In this document: positions 1 to 8,718 of the stretch, piece after piece | How positions within the stretch are numbered: position 1 is the stretch's first letter | Layout: the number at the start of each line of letters is the position of its first letter | DNA from: Thiomonas sp. FB-Cd | GTDB lineage: Bacteria; Pseudomonadota; Gammaproteobacteria; Burkholderiales; Burkholderiaceae_C | Length of the DNA stretch: 64,000 bases | Assembly: GCF_000733775.1 (NCBI RefSeq) | Contig: NZ_JPOE01000002.1 | Location: forward strand, 992,001-1,056,000 | Direction of reading: 5' to 3' | Position numbers and translations under genes: made by a program | The notes under the pieces: generated by a model | The model's database searches: none | Told to the model about the DNA's origin: nothing | Seen by the model: the letters and a program-made list of their open reading frames with translations, nothing else

Positions 1-19
1 CCCCTTTGGCCCGCATGGA

Positions 20-1132
20 TCACTCGGCCACGCTGACAAGATTGCGCCCCGCAAATTTGCTTTGATAAAGGGCCTTGTCGGCCCTTCCGATCGCCGCGTT
101 GATGTCTTCGGCGGGCGCCAGCGTGGACACGCCAGCTGACAGCGTGAAGCGGATGTCGGCTTGACGCCATTCGACCCCGGCGGCTTCGCAGGCCACGCGA
201 ATGCGCTCGGCCAGCTGGCGCGCATCCTCCGAGTCCGTGCCTGGCAACAGAAAGAGAAACTCTTCGCCGCCCCACCGTGCAACGATATCCCGGTTGCGGC
301 ACATGCTGCCAAACATTTTTCCCGCGTGTCTGAGAACCTGGTCGCCGGCTTCATGCCCAAACCGATCGTTGATCTGCTTGAAATGGTCAATATCCGCGAG
401 GACCACCGACATGCTCTCGCCGCGACGCCCTGTCTGTGCGATGCACTGCTTGGCCAGGTCCAGCAAATGCCCGCGGTTGGCCAATCCCGTGAGCGCGTCG
501 GTCGTGGCGCTCTGGCGCAGTTTGCGTTCGGACTTGCGCACGTTTTCCGAGTAAAAGCGCGCTGTGTAGCTGGCCATCACGAAGAAGATCGCGACATTGA
601 AGACGTTGAGGGCCCAGAGCTCAGCGCGACCGATCGGTGCCAGGGCCCCCAGCGCAGACGACGCCGCATGCAGACCCAGATAAAACGCAAAGAGGAACAG
701 CAACGGAAAAACTGTGACGCGCCAGCCGCCACTCACGATGATGGCCGGGATGAACATCAACAGGTAGTAATGAAATCCGCTATCCCAGCCCAAAAACAGG
801 GTTCCCAGGGCTGCGTGGCCGACAACCTCCGTCCAGACCAGAAACAGGGCAAGAGCGTTCCGGCGTTTGGTCAGCAGGGCGTAGGAGGCCGCGTACATCG
901 CGATGCTGAGCACGTTGGGCCAGGCCTGTCGCGGCGCGCCGATCGCCAGGAAAAACGCCAAAAACGCGAAATCCACGCATGCCGCCAACACGACCACGCG
1001 GCGCACCATGATCCAGAACGCGCCGTGGGCGCGTGTGCGCAGCTCCCCGCCGCCGACGCCATGGATTTCAGCCCGTCGAGCGCCCCGGGTCACATCCAAT
1101 ATCGATTGGGTGGTCTCTTGCGATGCGGACAT
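20..1132 (-). CDS. Membrane-anchored diguanylate cyclase (GGDEF)
   Basis: This 370-residue protein should make cyclic di-GMP from two GTP. The N-terminal half (about residues 35-195) is a run of hydrophobic helices, so it is an inner-membrane sensor of unknown ligand. The C-terminal GGDEF domain has the active-site signature in its GGEEF form near residue 287. An RxxD inhibitory site (RNRD) sits five residues upstream, so product inhibition is likely. There is no EAL or HD-GYP domain. It is divergent from the OYE gene with about 510 bases between them and has no operon partner in the window. The input signal cannot be read from the sequence. Confidence 0.93.
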   Translation of the reverse strand: MSASQETTQSILDVTRGARRAEIHGVGGGELRTRAHGAFWIMVRRVVVLAACVDFAFLAFFLAIGAPRQAWPNVLSIAMYAASYALLTKRRNALALFLVWTEVVGHAALGTLFLGWDSGFHYYLLMFIPAIIVSGGWRVTVFPLLFLFAFYLGLHAASSALGALAPIGRAELWALNVFNVAIFFVMASYTARFYSENVRKSERKLRQSATTDALTGLANRGHLLDLAKQCIAQTGRRGESMSVVLADIDHFKQINDRFGHEAGDQVLRHAGKMFGSMCRNRDIVARWGGEEFLFLLPGTDSEDARQLAERIRVACEAAGVEWRQADIRFTLSAGVSTLAPAEDINAAIGRADKALYQSKFAGRNLVSVAE

Positions 1133-1642
1133 TGCATTCCTGATTGATGAGTCGTCTTGAGAACAGGTCCCACCGAGGCCCGCCCTGCAATCCCAAGCCC
1201 GGCTGCATCGCAGACGATGACGGGCAGGGACAGACTGGCGAGCACGCCCTGGGTGGCCTCGCGCTCGTCGGACCGGCTTTCGCCCTTGTGCGGGTGCAGC
1301 GCGAGGTCACAAATGTACCGCGGTGCATCATAGTGGGGCCCATGCACCCACCAGCGTTGCCGACGGTTGCCAGCGACATGAAGCACTGGACTTTATGACA
1401 GTGCAAAGGTGGTGGCGTCGTCCCGGCAGCCGGTTAACCTACATCGAAATGCTCCCGATGCGTGCGTCAGCGTTGAATGTCCCAGCGGAAAATTGCGGAA
1501 AGACAAGAACACCGTCGGAAAAATCGCCTCAGCAGTTAGCATGCGCCTGCCCCTTGGACAAGGACATGCCGAGGGAAGCGCACACGCTTCAACCTTTCCT
1601 CATTCCCCATTTCCCCACCTGAACCCTGATCAAGGATCCGCA
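1133..1642. other. Intergenic region without recognisable gene
   Basis: This is the divergent spacer between the diguanylate cyclase and the Old Yellow Enzyme gene. Short open frames exist on both strands, the longest being a minus-strand frame at 1090-1386, but none resembles a family I know and none has a good ribosome binding site. It presumably holds both promoters. An AAGGA ribosome site at 1632-1636 supports the downstream start. Confidence 0.6.
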
Positions 1643-2722
1643 ATGTCTCTTTTGTTTTCCGAAACCACACTTGGCCCGCTGAAACTGCAAAACCACCTCG
1701 TGATGTCACCGCTGACGCGCAACCGCGCCACGGGCAACGTTCCCAACGCCCTGATGGCAGAGTATTACGCGCAGCGCGCAACGGTGGGCCTGATCATCAC
1801 CGAAGGCACCTCGCCATCCCCGAATGGCCTGGGCTACCCGCGCATTCCGGGTGCGTTCTCCCCGGAGCAGACCGCTGGGTGGAAGATTGTGGCCGATGCC
1901 GTGCATGCCAAGGGGGCGAAGATCTTCATGCAGCTCATGCACTGCGGGCGCATCGCGCATCCCCTCAATCTTCCTGCGGGAGCGCACATGCTCGCGCCTT
2001 CGGCGGTGCCGGCGGCCGGTGAGATGTACACGGACGCCGAGGGCTTGAAGCCGCACCCGGTGCCACAAGCGATGACGCAAGCCGACATCAAGGCGACCAT
2101 CGAGGAATATGTCACAGCCGCGCGCAATGCAATCGCAGCGGGCCTTGACGGCGTTGAGTTGCATGGCGCAAACGGATATCTGCTGGAGCAGTTCATCCGC
2201 CCGAACTCGAATCAGCGCACCGATGCCTACGGCGGCTCGATCGAGAATCGCGCACGCTTCGTGCTGGAAGTCGTGGACGCAACCATCGCCGCCATCGGCA
2301 AGGACCGCGTGGGCATCCGCCTGTCACCGTACGGTGTCTTCAACGACATGCCCATTTATGAGGCCATGGAAGCCGACTACACGTATCTGGCCCAGCAGCT
2401 TAACGAGCGCGGCCTGGTCTACGTGCATCTGGTGGACCACTCGCCAATGGGCGCGCCGGCTGTTCCCGATGCCATCAAGACCATGTTCCGCAAGACCTTC
2501 AAGCGCACCCTGATCCTCTCGGGTGGCTACGACGCCGGGCGCGCCGAGAGTGATCTGGCAGCGGGCAAATGCGACCTCGTTGCAGTGGGGCGGCCAATTC
2601 TTGCAAACCCCGATCTCGTGGCGCGCTGGAAATCCGGTTCGGCGCTGAACCAGCCGGACATGACAACGTTCTATACGCCCGGCCCCACCGGCTATACGGA
2701 CTATGCGGCGTTGAGCGCGTAG
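1643..2722 (+). CDS. Old Yellow Enzyme family alkene reductase (NemA-like)
   Basis: This 359-residue FMN-dependent ene-reductase should reduce activated C=C bonds, nitrate esters or N-ethylmaleimide with NAD(P)H. It shows the OYE pattern: LKLQNHLVMSPLTRNRA near the N terminus, the HGANGYLLEQF segment with the substrate-binding His and Asn, NQRTDAYGGS, and a C-terminal flavin phosphate-binding part (AVGRPILANPDL). The frame is open upstream to 1409, but ATG 1643 follows AAGGA by six bases and aligns with the family start. A perfect stem-loop follows the stop. It is probably monocistronic. Its link to the acetone genes is only proximity. Confidence 0.93.
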   Translation: MSLLFSETTLGPLKLQNHLVMSPLTRNRATGNVPNALMAEYYAQRATVGLIITEGTSPSPNGLGYPRIPGAFSPEQTAGWKIVADAVHAKGAKIFMQLMHCGRIAHPLNLPAGAHMLAPSAVPAAGEMYTDAEGLKPHPVPQAMTQADIKATIEEYVTAARNAIAAGLDGVELHGANGYLLEQFIRPNSNQRTDAYGGSIENRARFVLEVVDATIAAIGKDRVGIRLSPYGVFNDMPIYEAMEADYTYLAQQLNERGLVYVHLVDHSPMGAPAVPDAIKTMFRKTFKRTLILSGGYDAGRAESDLAAGKCDLVAVGRPILANPDLVARWKSGSALNQPDMTTFYTPGPTGYTDYAALSA

Positions 2723-2729
2723 CGTTGCA

Positions 2730-2768
2730 TCGAGATCATCGTGGCCATCCGCGCCACGATGATCTCGA
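2730..2768 (+). terminator. 16-bp perfect stem-loop after the OYE gene
   Basis: A perfect inverted repeat (arms 2730-2745 and 2753-2768, core CGAGATCATCGTGGC) encloses a 7-base loop, eight bases after the OYE stop. No T-tract follows, so it may act as an mRNA-stabilising end or a weak or bidirectional terminator rather than a classic intrinsic one. Confidence 0.6.
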
Positions 2769-3325
2769 CGTTGTGCCCCACCATACGAGATGCCGCCCGC
2801 CTGGCGACATCGGGGATTGCTCCTGCAGCCGAGACCGGGCACGACCCGCTTGCCAGTCGGGGCTGCGATGGGTTTCACCCATGCGTCGCGCTGCTCAGTC
2901 CGGCGCCGTCCATCCGCGACGTTGTTTGCCGCCCAGGCGAACGCCGAGCGCATCGCGCGACGGCCGTCCTGCACCGTGCCGCTGTCTGGGCGCGCGGTCT
3001 GGCCCGACGCCGATGCGATGACCCTCGCTCCGCCTTCTCGCCCTGGCGCACGCGCAATCTGACCGCGCCCTGCCCCAACGATCGCTTTGATCCAGCCGGA
3101 TATCGGCCGGTTGGTGTCTTGCGGCGCTTGAAGGCGCTCGCGCTCCAAGGCTGACAGGGAACGCGACACTGTACGCGCCAAGACTCACGGTGACACTCGC
3201 GCGAGGCGTAGGAGCCCGGCTGCAGGCCCCGCCACGCACCAACTGCACGCCAGAGGCCCGGCTCGCGGCGGCGATGCGCCCTTTTCTCGCCGCAGCCGTG
3301 GATCAACCGACCGGGACTCGGCCGA
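2769..3325. other. Long intergenic region upstream of the acx operon
   Basis: I see no convincing gene here. Long minus-strand frames (2324-3181, 2875-3306) are Arg/Ala-rich, lack recognisable domains and partly lie antisense to the OYE gene. The region leads into the acx regulatory elements. Confidence 0.55.
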
Positions 3326-3344
3326 ACGTTCGATTTTCGAACGT
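3326..3344 (+). promoter_or_regulatory. Candidate AcxR upstream activating site
   Basis: ACGTTCGA (3326-3333) and TCGAACGT (3337-3344) form a perfect inverted repeat around TTT. Its centre lies about 113 bases before the -24 element at 3447, a usual distance for an enhancer of a sigma-54 activator. The assignment to AcxR is inference. Confidence 0.5.
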
Positions 3345-3446
3345 CGCATCAGCCCGGCCCATGGCGCGTCGCATCTCCGCGTAAACCCGGATCACGTCCA
3401 TACAAATCAAGGCATTGCAGCGCCGCCTGCGAAGGCCTCATCCGGT

Positions 3447-3462
3447 TGGCATGAAGCCTGCA
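3447..3462 (+). promoter_or_regulatory. Sigma-54 (-24/-12) promoter of acxABC
   Basis: TGGCATGAAGCCTGCA keeps the diagnostic GG and GC with ten bases between them and differs from TGGCACGNNNNTTGCW at two positions. It lies 90 bases before acxA. The operon also carries a sigma-54 activator gene, which agrees with it. Confidence 0.68.
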
Positions 3463-3552
3463 AGAACAGTGGGGCGCAAGTCAAAACGCGCTCATGCGGG
3501 TGGCAGCAAAGCCTGGCGCCCAACGGCTTTAGACCAGAAATGGAGACATGCA

Positions 3553-5697
3553 ATGGAAGTGCACTCACAAGTCCAGGTACTGGGCATCGATGCCGGCGGC
3601 ACGATGACCGATACCTTCTTTGTTCGCGCCGATGGGCGATTCGTCGTCGGCAAGGCCCAGAGCAATCCGGGGGATGAATCCCTGGCCATTCTGGAGTCGT
3701 CCAAGGATGCACTCGCCCACTGGGAGCGCGACGTGGACGAGGTGTACCCGGAGCTCGTCACCTGCGTGTATTCGGGCACCGCCATGCTCAACCGGGTGGT
3801 CCAGCGCAAGGGGCTTGACGTCGGGCTGCTCGTGAACCGCGGCTTCGAGCAGGTCCATTCCATGGGGCGCGCAATCCAGAGCTACCTCGGCTATGCGCTC
3901 GAGGACCGCATCCACCTCAACACGCACCGCTACGACGAACCCCTGGTGCCGCTGTCGCGCACCCGGGGCGTGACCGAGCGCACCGACGTGCAGGGCCAGA
4001 TCGTCATCCCGCTGCGCGAAGACGAAGTCCGTCAGGCAACCCGCCAATTGGTGGACGCGGGGTCCAAGGCGATCGTCATCTGCCTGCTGCAATCGCACAA
4101 AAACGAACGCAACGAATTGCGTGCCCGCGACATTTGTCGCCAGGAGCTCAAGGCCCTCGGCATGGACATCCCGGTCTTCGCCTCGGTGGATTACTACCCC
4201 TCGCGCAAGGAAAGCCATCGCATGAACACCACGGTGCTCGAGGCTTACGCCGCCGAGCCCTCGCGCCAGACCCTGAAGAAGGTCAGCGACCGGTTCAAGA
4301 AACACGGCGCGCGCTTTGACCTGCGCGTCATGGCCACCCATGGTGGCACCATCAGCTGGAAGGCCAAGGAGCTGGCCCGCACGATTGTCTCGGGACCAAT
4401 CGGCGGCGTGATCGGCTCCAAGCTTCTGGGCGAGAAGCTCGGCTACGAGAACATCGCCTGCAGCGATATCGGCGGCACGAGCTTCGACATGGCCCTGATC
4501 ACGAAGGGCAATTTTGCCATCGCCTCCGATCCCGACATGGCGCGCCTGGTGCTTTCGTTGCCGCTCGTGGCCATGGACTCGGTGGGCGCCGGTGCCGGCA
4601 GTTTCGTTCGGCTGGACCCCTACAGCGGATCCATCAAGCTCGGACCCGACAGTGCCGGCTACAGGGTCGGCACCTGTTGGGAAAAAAGCGGTCTCGACAC
4701 GGTTTCCGTATCCGATTGCCACGTCATCCTGGGCTACCTCAACCCGGACAATTTCCTCGGCGGCGCCATCAAGCTCAATGTCGAGCGCGCCCGCCAGCAC
4801 ATCAAGGCCCAGATCGCCGATCCGCTGCACCTGTCGGTGGAGGACGCCGCAGCCGGGGTCATTGAGCTGCTCGACCTGAATCTGCGCGAGTATCTGCGTG
4901 CCAACATCAGTGCCAAGGGCTACAACCCGACGGATTTCGTCTGCTTTTCCTATGGTGGTGCCGGCCCCGTCCACACGTATGGCTATACGGAAGGCCTGGG
5001 GTTCAAGGACGTCGTGGTGCCGGCCTGGGCCGCCGGGTTCTCGGCCTTTGGCTGCGCGTGCGCCGATTTCGAATATCGCTACGACAAGAGCGTGGACATC
5101 GCCCTGCCCCAGCTCGCTTCCGATGAGGACAAGGTGCAGGCCTGCGAGGTGATCCAAGCGGCCTGGGGCGAACTCGCCAACAAGGTGGTCGAGGAATTCG
5201 TCATCAACGGCTTCAAGCCCGAGGACGTCATCCTGCGCCCCGGTTATCGCATGCAGTACATGGGCCAGCTCAATGACCTGGAGGTCAATTCCCCGGTGTC
5301 AGGCGCTGCCACGGCGGCCGACTGGGACAGCATCGTCAATGCCTTCGAAACCACCTACGGTCGCGTGTATTCCAACTCGGCACGCTCGCCGGAGCTTGGC
5401 TTTTCCGTCACGGGCGCCATCATGCGCGGCCTGGTCATCACCCAAAAGCCTGTGCTGCCCGAGGACCCCGATGGCGGGGAGGCGCCGCCGCCTGAGGCGC
5501 GCGTCGGCACCCGTCCGTTCTATCGCCACAAGAAATGGATCGAGGCGACGATCTGGAAGATGGAGTCGCTCAAACCTGGAAACCGCATTGTGGGCCCGGC
5601 CATCATCGAATCCGACGCCACCACGTTTGTGGTCCCCGACGGGTTCGAGTCGCGGCTCGACAAGCATCGCCTTTTCCACCTGAAAGAAATCCTCTGA
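3553..5697 (+). CDS. acxA: Acetone carboxylase beta subunit
   Basis: This 714-residue hydantoinase A/oxoprolinase-family protein is the ATP-handling subunit of acetone carboxylase. The enzyme couples ATP hydrolysis to carboxylation of acetone with bicarbonate to acetoacetate in the cytoplasm, without biotin. The N terminus has the actin-like ATPase phosphate loop GIDAGGTMTDT. A second glycine-rich segment (CSDIGGTSFDMALI) lies near residue 305, and FSYGGAGPVHTYGY near 460. The length matches the known subunit (about 717). The frame extends upstream, but ATG 3553 has GGAG seven bases before it. It is the first of three genes in the order acxA-acxB-acxC and follows a sigma-54 promoter. Confidence 0.95.
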   Translation: MEVHSQVQVLGIDAGGTMTDTFFVRADGRFVVGKAQSNPGDESLAILESSKDALAHWERDVDEVYPELVTCVYSGTAMLNRVVQRKGLDVGLLVNRGFEQVHSMGRAIQSYLGYALEDRIHLNTHRYDEPLVPLSRTRGVTERTDVQGQIVIPLREDEVRQATRQLVDAGSKAIVICLLQSHKNERNELRARDICRQELKALGMDIPVFASVDYYPSRKESHRMNTTVLEAYAAEPSRQTLKKVSDRFKKHGARFDLRVMATHGGTISWKAKELARTIVSGPIGGVIGSKLLGEKLGYENIACSDIGGTSFDMALITKGNFAIASDPDMARLVLSLPLVAMDSVGAGAGSFVRLDPYSGSIKLGPDSAGYRVGTCWEKSGLDTVSVSDCHVILGYLNPDNFLGGAIKLNVERARQHIKAQIADPLHLSVEDAAAGVIELLDLNLREYLRANISAKGYNPTDFVCFSYGGAGPVHTYGYTEGLGFKDVVVPAWAAGFSAFGCACADFEYRYDKSVDIALPQLASDEDKVQACEVIQAAWGELANKVVEEFVINGFKPEDVILRPGYRMQYMGQLNDLEVNSPVSGAATAADWDSIVNAFETTYGRVYSNSARSPELGFSVTGAIMRGLVITQKPVLPEDPDGGEAPPPEARVGTRPFYRHKKWIEATIWKMESLKPGNRIVGPAIIESDATTFVVPDGFESRLDKHRLFHLKEIL

Positions 5698-5707
5698 GGA
5701 GATCAGC

Positions 5708-8032
5708 ATGAACATGATGAGCATGAAAGAAGTGGGCTGCGCCGACCTGCTAGGCACCGGCGAGACCCTCAAGCAATTTCGCGATGCCATCCTGGAGCGC
5801 ACCGCAAGCACGGGCCATTACAACGGGCTCAAGCGACTGGAGTTCCGGGAGGCCGATCCGATCCGTTATGAGAAGCTTTTCTCCAAGCTGCGCGGCGGCC
5901 TGGTGCACGCACGGGAAACGGCCAAGAAGATTGCCGCCAGCCCCATCGTGGAGCAAGAAGGCGAGCTGTGCTTCACCCTGTACAACCCGGCTGGCGACTG
6001 CGTGCTGACCTCCACCGGGATCATCATTCACGTGGGCACCATGGGCGCCGCGATCAAGTACATGATCGAGAACAACTGGGAAGGCAACCCCGGGATCAAC
6101 CCCGGGGACATGTTCACCAACAACGACTGTCAGATCGGCAACGTCCATCCCTGCGACATCGCCACCATCGTGCCCATCTTCTGGGCGGGCAAACTCATTG
6201 GCTGGGTCGGTGGCGTAACCCACGTGATCGACACCGGCGCAGTCACTCCCGGCTCCATGTCCACGGGCCAGACCCAGCGTTTTGGCGACGGCTACATGAT
6301 CACCTGCCGCAAGACCGGCGTCAACGACGAACCGCTTCGTGACTGGCTGCACGAATCGCAGCGCTCGGTGCGCACGCCGAAGTACTGGATCCTCGACGAG
6401 CGCACCCGCATTGCAGGCTGCCACATGATCCGCGACCTGGTCGAGGAAGTGATCGCCGAAGAAGGTCTGGAGGCGTACCAGAAGTTCGGCTTCGAGGTCA
6501 TCGAGGAAGGTCGCCGGGGCCTGCAAACACGCATCAAGGCCATGACGATCCCCGGCAAATACCGCAAGGTGGCTTTTGTCGACGTGCCCTACAAGCACGA
6601 GGACGTGCAGACCTCCAACGCCTTTGCCAAACTCGACTCCATCATGCATGCGCCGGTGGAGATGGAAATCCGCGGGGACGGGTCCTGGCGCCTGGACTTT
6701 GAAGGTGCGAGCCGCTGGGGATGGCACTCCTACAACGCCCACCAGGTGGCCTTCACCAGCGGGATCTGGGTCATGATGACCCAGACGCTCGTGCCCACGC
6801 AGCGGATCAACGATGGTGCGTACTTCGGCACGGAGTTCCACCTGCCCAAGGGCTGCTGGATGAACCCCGACGACCGCCGCACCGGGCACGCCTACGCGTG
6901 GCATTTTCTGGTCTCGGCCTGGACCACGATGTGGCGGGGATTGGGCCAGGCGTACTACAGCCGCGGCTACCTGGAAGAAGTCAATGCGGGCAATGCCAAC
7001 ACCTCCAACTGGCTGCAAGGCGGAGGCATCAACCAGGATGGCGAGATTCACGCCGTCAACAGCTTCGAGGCCTCGGCCTGCGGCACAGGGGCGTCGGCCA
7101 TCAAGGACGGGCTGAACCACGCTGCGGCGATCTGGAACCCGGAAGGTGACATGGGCGACATCGAGATCTGGGAAATGGCCGAGCCACTCCTTTACCTCGG
7201 CCGCAACGTCAAGGCCAATTCCGGCGGTTACGGGAAGTACCGTGGTGGATGCGGCTTCGAGACGCTGCGCATGGTGTGGAAGGCGCACGACTGGACGATG
7301 TTCTTCATGGGCAACGGCTACATGAACAGCGACTGGGGAATGATGGGTGGCTACCCCTCAGCCACCGGTTACCGGTTCGAGGCGCATCAAACGGGGTTGA
7401 AGGAGCGCATCGCGCGGGGCGACTCCCTACCGCTTGGCGCTGACCTCAATCCGGATCAGCCCGACTACGAGCGTCACATCGACGCAACCGCCACCGTCAA
7501 GCGCGATCACCAGTGCATGACCACCGAGGACTGCTACGACAACTATGACCTGTACCTGAACTACCTGCGTGGCGGCCCCGGGTTTGGCGATCCCCTGGAT
7601 CGGGAGACCGAGGCGATCGCCCTGGATCTCAACAACAACGCCTTGCTGCCCGAGTACGCGCGCAAGGTCTACGGTGCCGTGCTGACCCAGGACGCCAAAG
7701 GTGTGTGGTCGGTCGATGCAGGAAAGACCACCGCGCGGCGCGCCGAAATCCGCAAGGAGCGTCTCGCCCGCTCGGTCCCGACCCGGGACTGGATGAAGGA
7801 AGAGCGCGAGCGTGTTCTCACCAAGCATGCATCGGTTCAGGTTCGGCACATGTTCGCCACCAGCTTCGATCTTTCGGCGAAATTCCGCGATCAATTCAAG
7901 GCGTTCTGGGACTTGCCTGCGGATTGGGAACTGACCGAGGCCGAGCTTGGCGTGCCCTCCTACGGCTCGGTCTATCGCATGGACCTGTCGAAGATGCCTG
8001 ATGTCCACACCGTGGTGCTGGTCGAAGAGTGA
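5708..8032 (+). CDS. acxB: Acetone carboxylase alpha subunit
   Basis: This 774-residue hydantoinase B-family protein is the large catalytic subunit. In the known enzyme it carries the Mn-containing active site where activated acetone is carboxylated. Family features include the segment around LTSTGIIIHVGTMG, PGDMFTNNDCQIGN and VTHVIDTGAVTPGSMSTG in the first third, and the glycine-rich SGGYGKYRGGCGFETLR near residue 510. The length agrees with the Xanthobacter protein (about 776). It starts ten bases after the acxA stop behind a GAGGAG ribosome site, so translation of the two subunits is probably coupled. The subunit-specific role is family knowledge. Confidence 0.95.
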   Translation: MNMMSMKEVGCADLLGTGETLKQFRDAILERTASTGHYNGLKRLEFREADPIRYEKLFSKLRGGLVHARETAKKIAASPIVEQEGELCFTLYNPAGDCVLTSTGIIIHVGTMGAAIKYMIENNWEGNPGINPGDMFTNNDCQIGNVHPCDIATIVPIFWAGKLIGWVGGVTHVIDTGAVTPGSMSTGQTQRFGDGYMITCRKTGVNDEPLRDWLHESQRSVRTPKYWILDERTRIAGCHMIRDLVEEVIAEEGLEAYQKFGFEVIEEGRRGLQTRIKAMTIPGKYRKVAFVDVPYKHEDVQTSNAFAKLDSIMHAPVEMEIRGDGSWRLDFEGASRWGWHSYNAHQVAFTSGIWVMMTQTLVPTQRINDGAYFGTEFHLPKGCWMNPDDRRTGHAYAWHFLVSAWTTMWRGLGQAYYSRGYLEEVNAGNANTSNWLQGGGINQDGEIHAVNSFEASACGTGASAIKDGLNHAAAIWNPEGDMGDIEIWEMAEPLLYLGRNVKANSGGYGKYRGGCGFETLRMVWKAHDWTMFFMGNGYMNSDWGMMGGYPSATGYRFEAHQTGLKERIARGDSLPLGADLNPDQPDYERHIDATATVKRDHQCMTTEDCYDNYDLYLNYLRGGPGFGDPLDRETEAIALDLNNNALLPEYARKVYGAVLTQDAKGVWSVDAGKTTARRAEIRKERLARSVPTRDWMKEERERVLTKHASVQVRHMFATSFDLSAKFRDQFKAFWDLPADWELTEAELGVPSYGSVYRMDLSKMPDVHTVVLVEE

Positions 8033-8105
8033 GCTGACCAGGCCTCACCTGCACGGGGACCCGGTTCCCCGTGCACCCCACCCCAAAGAATCAAGGAGCA
8101 ATCAC

Positions 8106-8612
8106 ATGTCTGCCTACACTCAGGAACAGGTCAAGAATCTCGTCGACGGAAAGCTCGACTGGGACACCACAATGCGCATGTTGTCCATGCCCAAGGACAA
8201 GGAGCGCTTCGAGCTCTTCGTGCACGCGCTGCAGGCCAAGGTCGCGTGGAAGGACAAGATCGTCCTTCCACTGGGTCCGCACCTGTACATCACGCAGTCG
8301 CCCACGACCAAGCAGTGGAACGTCAAGTGCGACTGCGGCCATGAGTTCTGCGATTACCGGGACAACTGGAAGCTGCACGCCAATATCTACGTGCGTGACA
8401 CCGAAGAGGCGATGACCGAGGTTTATCCAAAGCTCATGGCCCCCGACGTGCAGTGGCAGGTCTATCGCGAGTATTACTGCCCCACCTGCGGAATCATGCA
8501 CGACATCGAGTCACCCACGCCGTGGTATCCGGTCCTCCACGACTTCGAGCCGGACATCGATGTTTTTTACAAGGAATGGCTTGGCCTGCCGCTGCCCGAA
8601 CGCGCGGCTTGA
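8106..8612 (+). CDS. acxC: Acetone carboxylase gamma subunit
   Basis: This 168-residue protein is the small subunit of the alpha2-beta2-gamma2 enzyme and has exactly the expected length. It is a zinc-ribbon protein: a CDCGHEFC cluster in the middle and a YYCPTCG pair after it supply cysteines for a structural metal. ATG 8106 follows a purine-rich AAGGAG site. It lies 73 bases after acxB in the same operon. Its paralogue, the 117-residue subunit at 22669-23022, shares the ribbon layout. Confidence 0.95.
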   Translation: MSAYTQEQVKNLVDGKLDWDTTMRMLSMPKDKERFELFVHALQAKVAWKDKIVLPLGPHLYITQSPTTKQWNVKCDCGHEFCDYRDNWKLHANIYVRDTEEAMTEVYPKLMAPDVQWQVYREYYCPTCGIMHDIESPTPWYPVLHDFEPDIDVFYKEWLGLPLPERAA

Positions 8613-8631
8613 GTGGATGGTCCCGATCACC

Positions 8632-8655
8632 GGCCGCGAGGGCAACCCCGCGGCC
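8632..8655 (+). terminator. Stem-loop between acxC and the CoA-transferase gene
   Basis: GGCCGCG (8632-8638) pairs with CGCGGCC (8649-8655), with inner GGG/CCC pairs, one bulged A and a CAA loop. No T-tract follows. It could lower read-through or fix a processed 3' end, giving more carboxylase than transferase. Confidence 0.45.
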
Positions 8656-8718
8656 TGGGATGCCCACAATCGTGGTGATTCGGGTTCCGGTTTTTGAAGC
8701 AAGCAGCATCGACGGAAG

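Noticed and set aside
1090..1386. 98-codon minus-strand frame upstream of the diguanylate cyclase
   Set aside because: The translation looks somewhat protein-like but matches no family I know and lacks a ribosome site.
3565..5157. 530-codon open frame antisense to acxA
   Set aside because: It mirrors the codon bias of a GC-rich gene, has no recognisable domain and lies wholly opposite a clear acetone carboxylase subunit.
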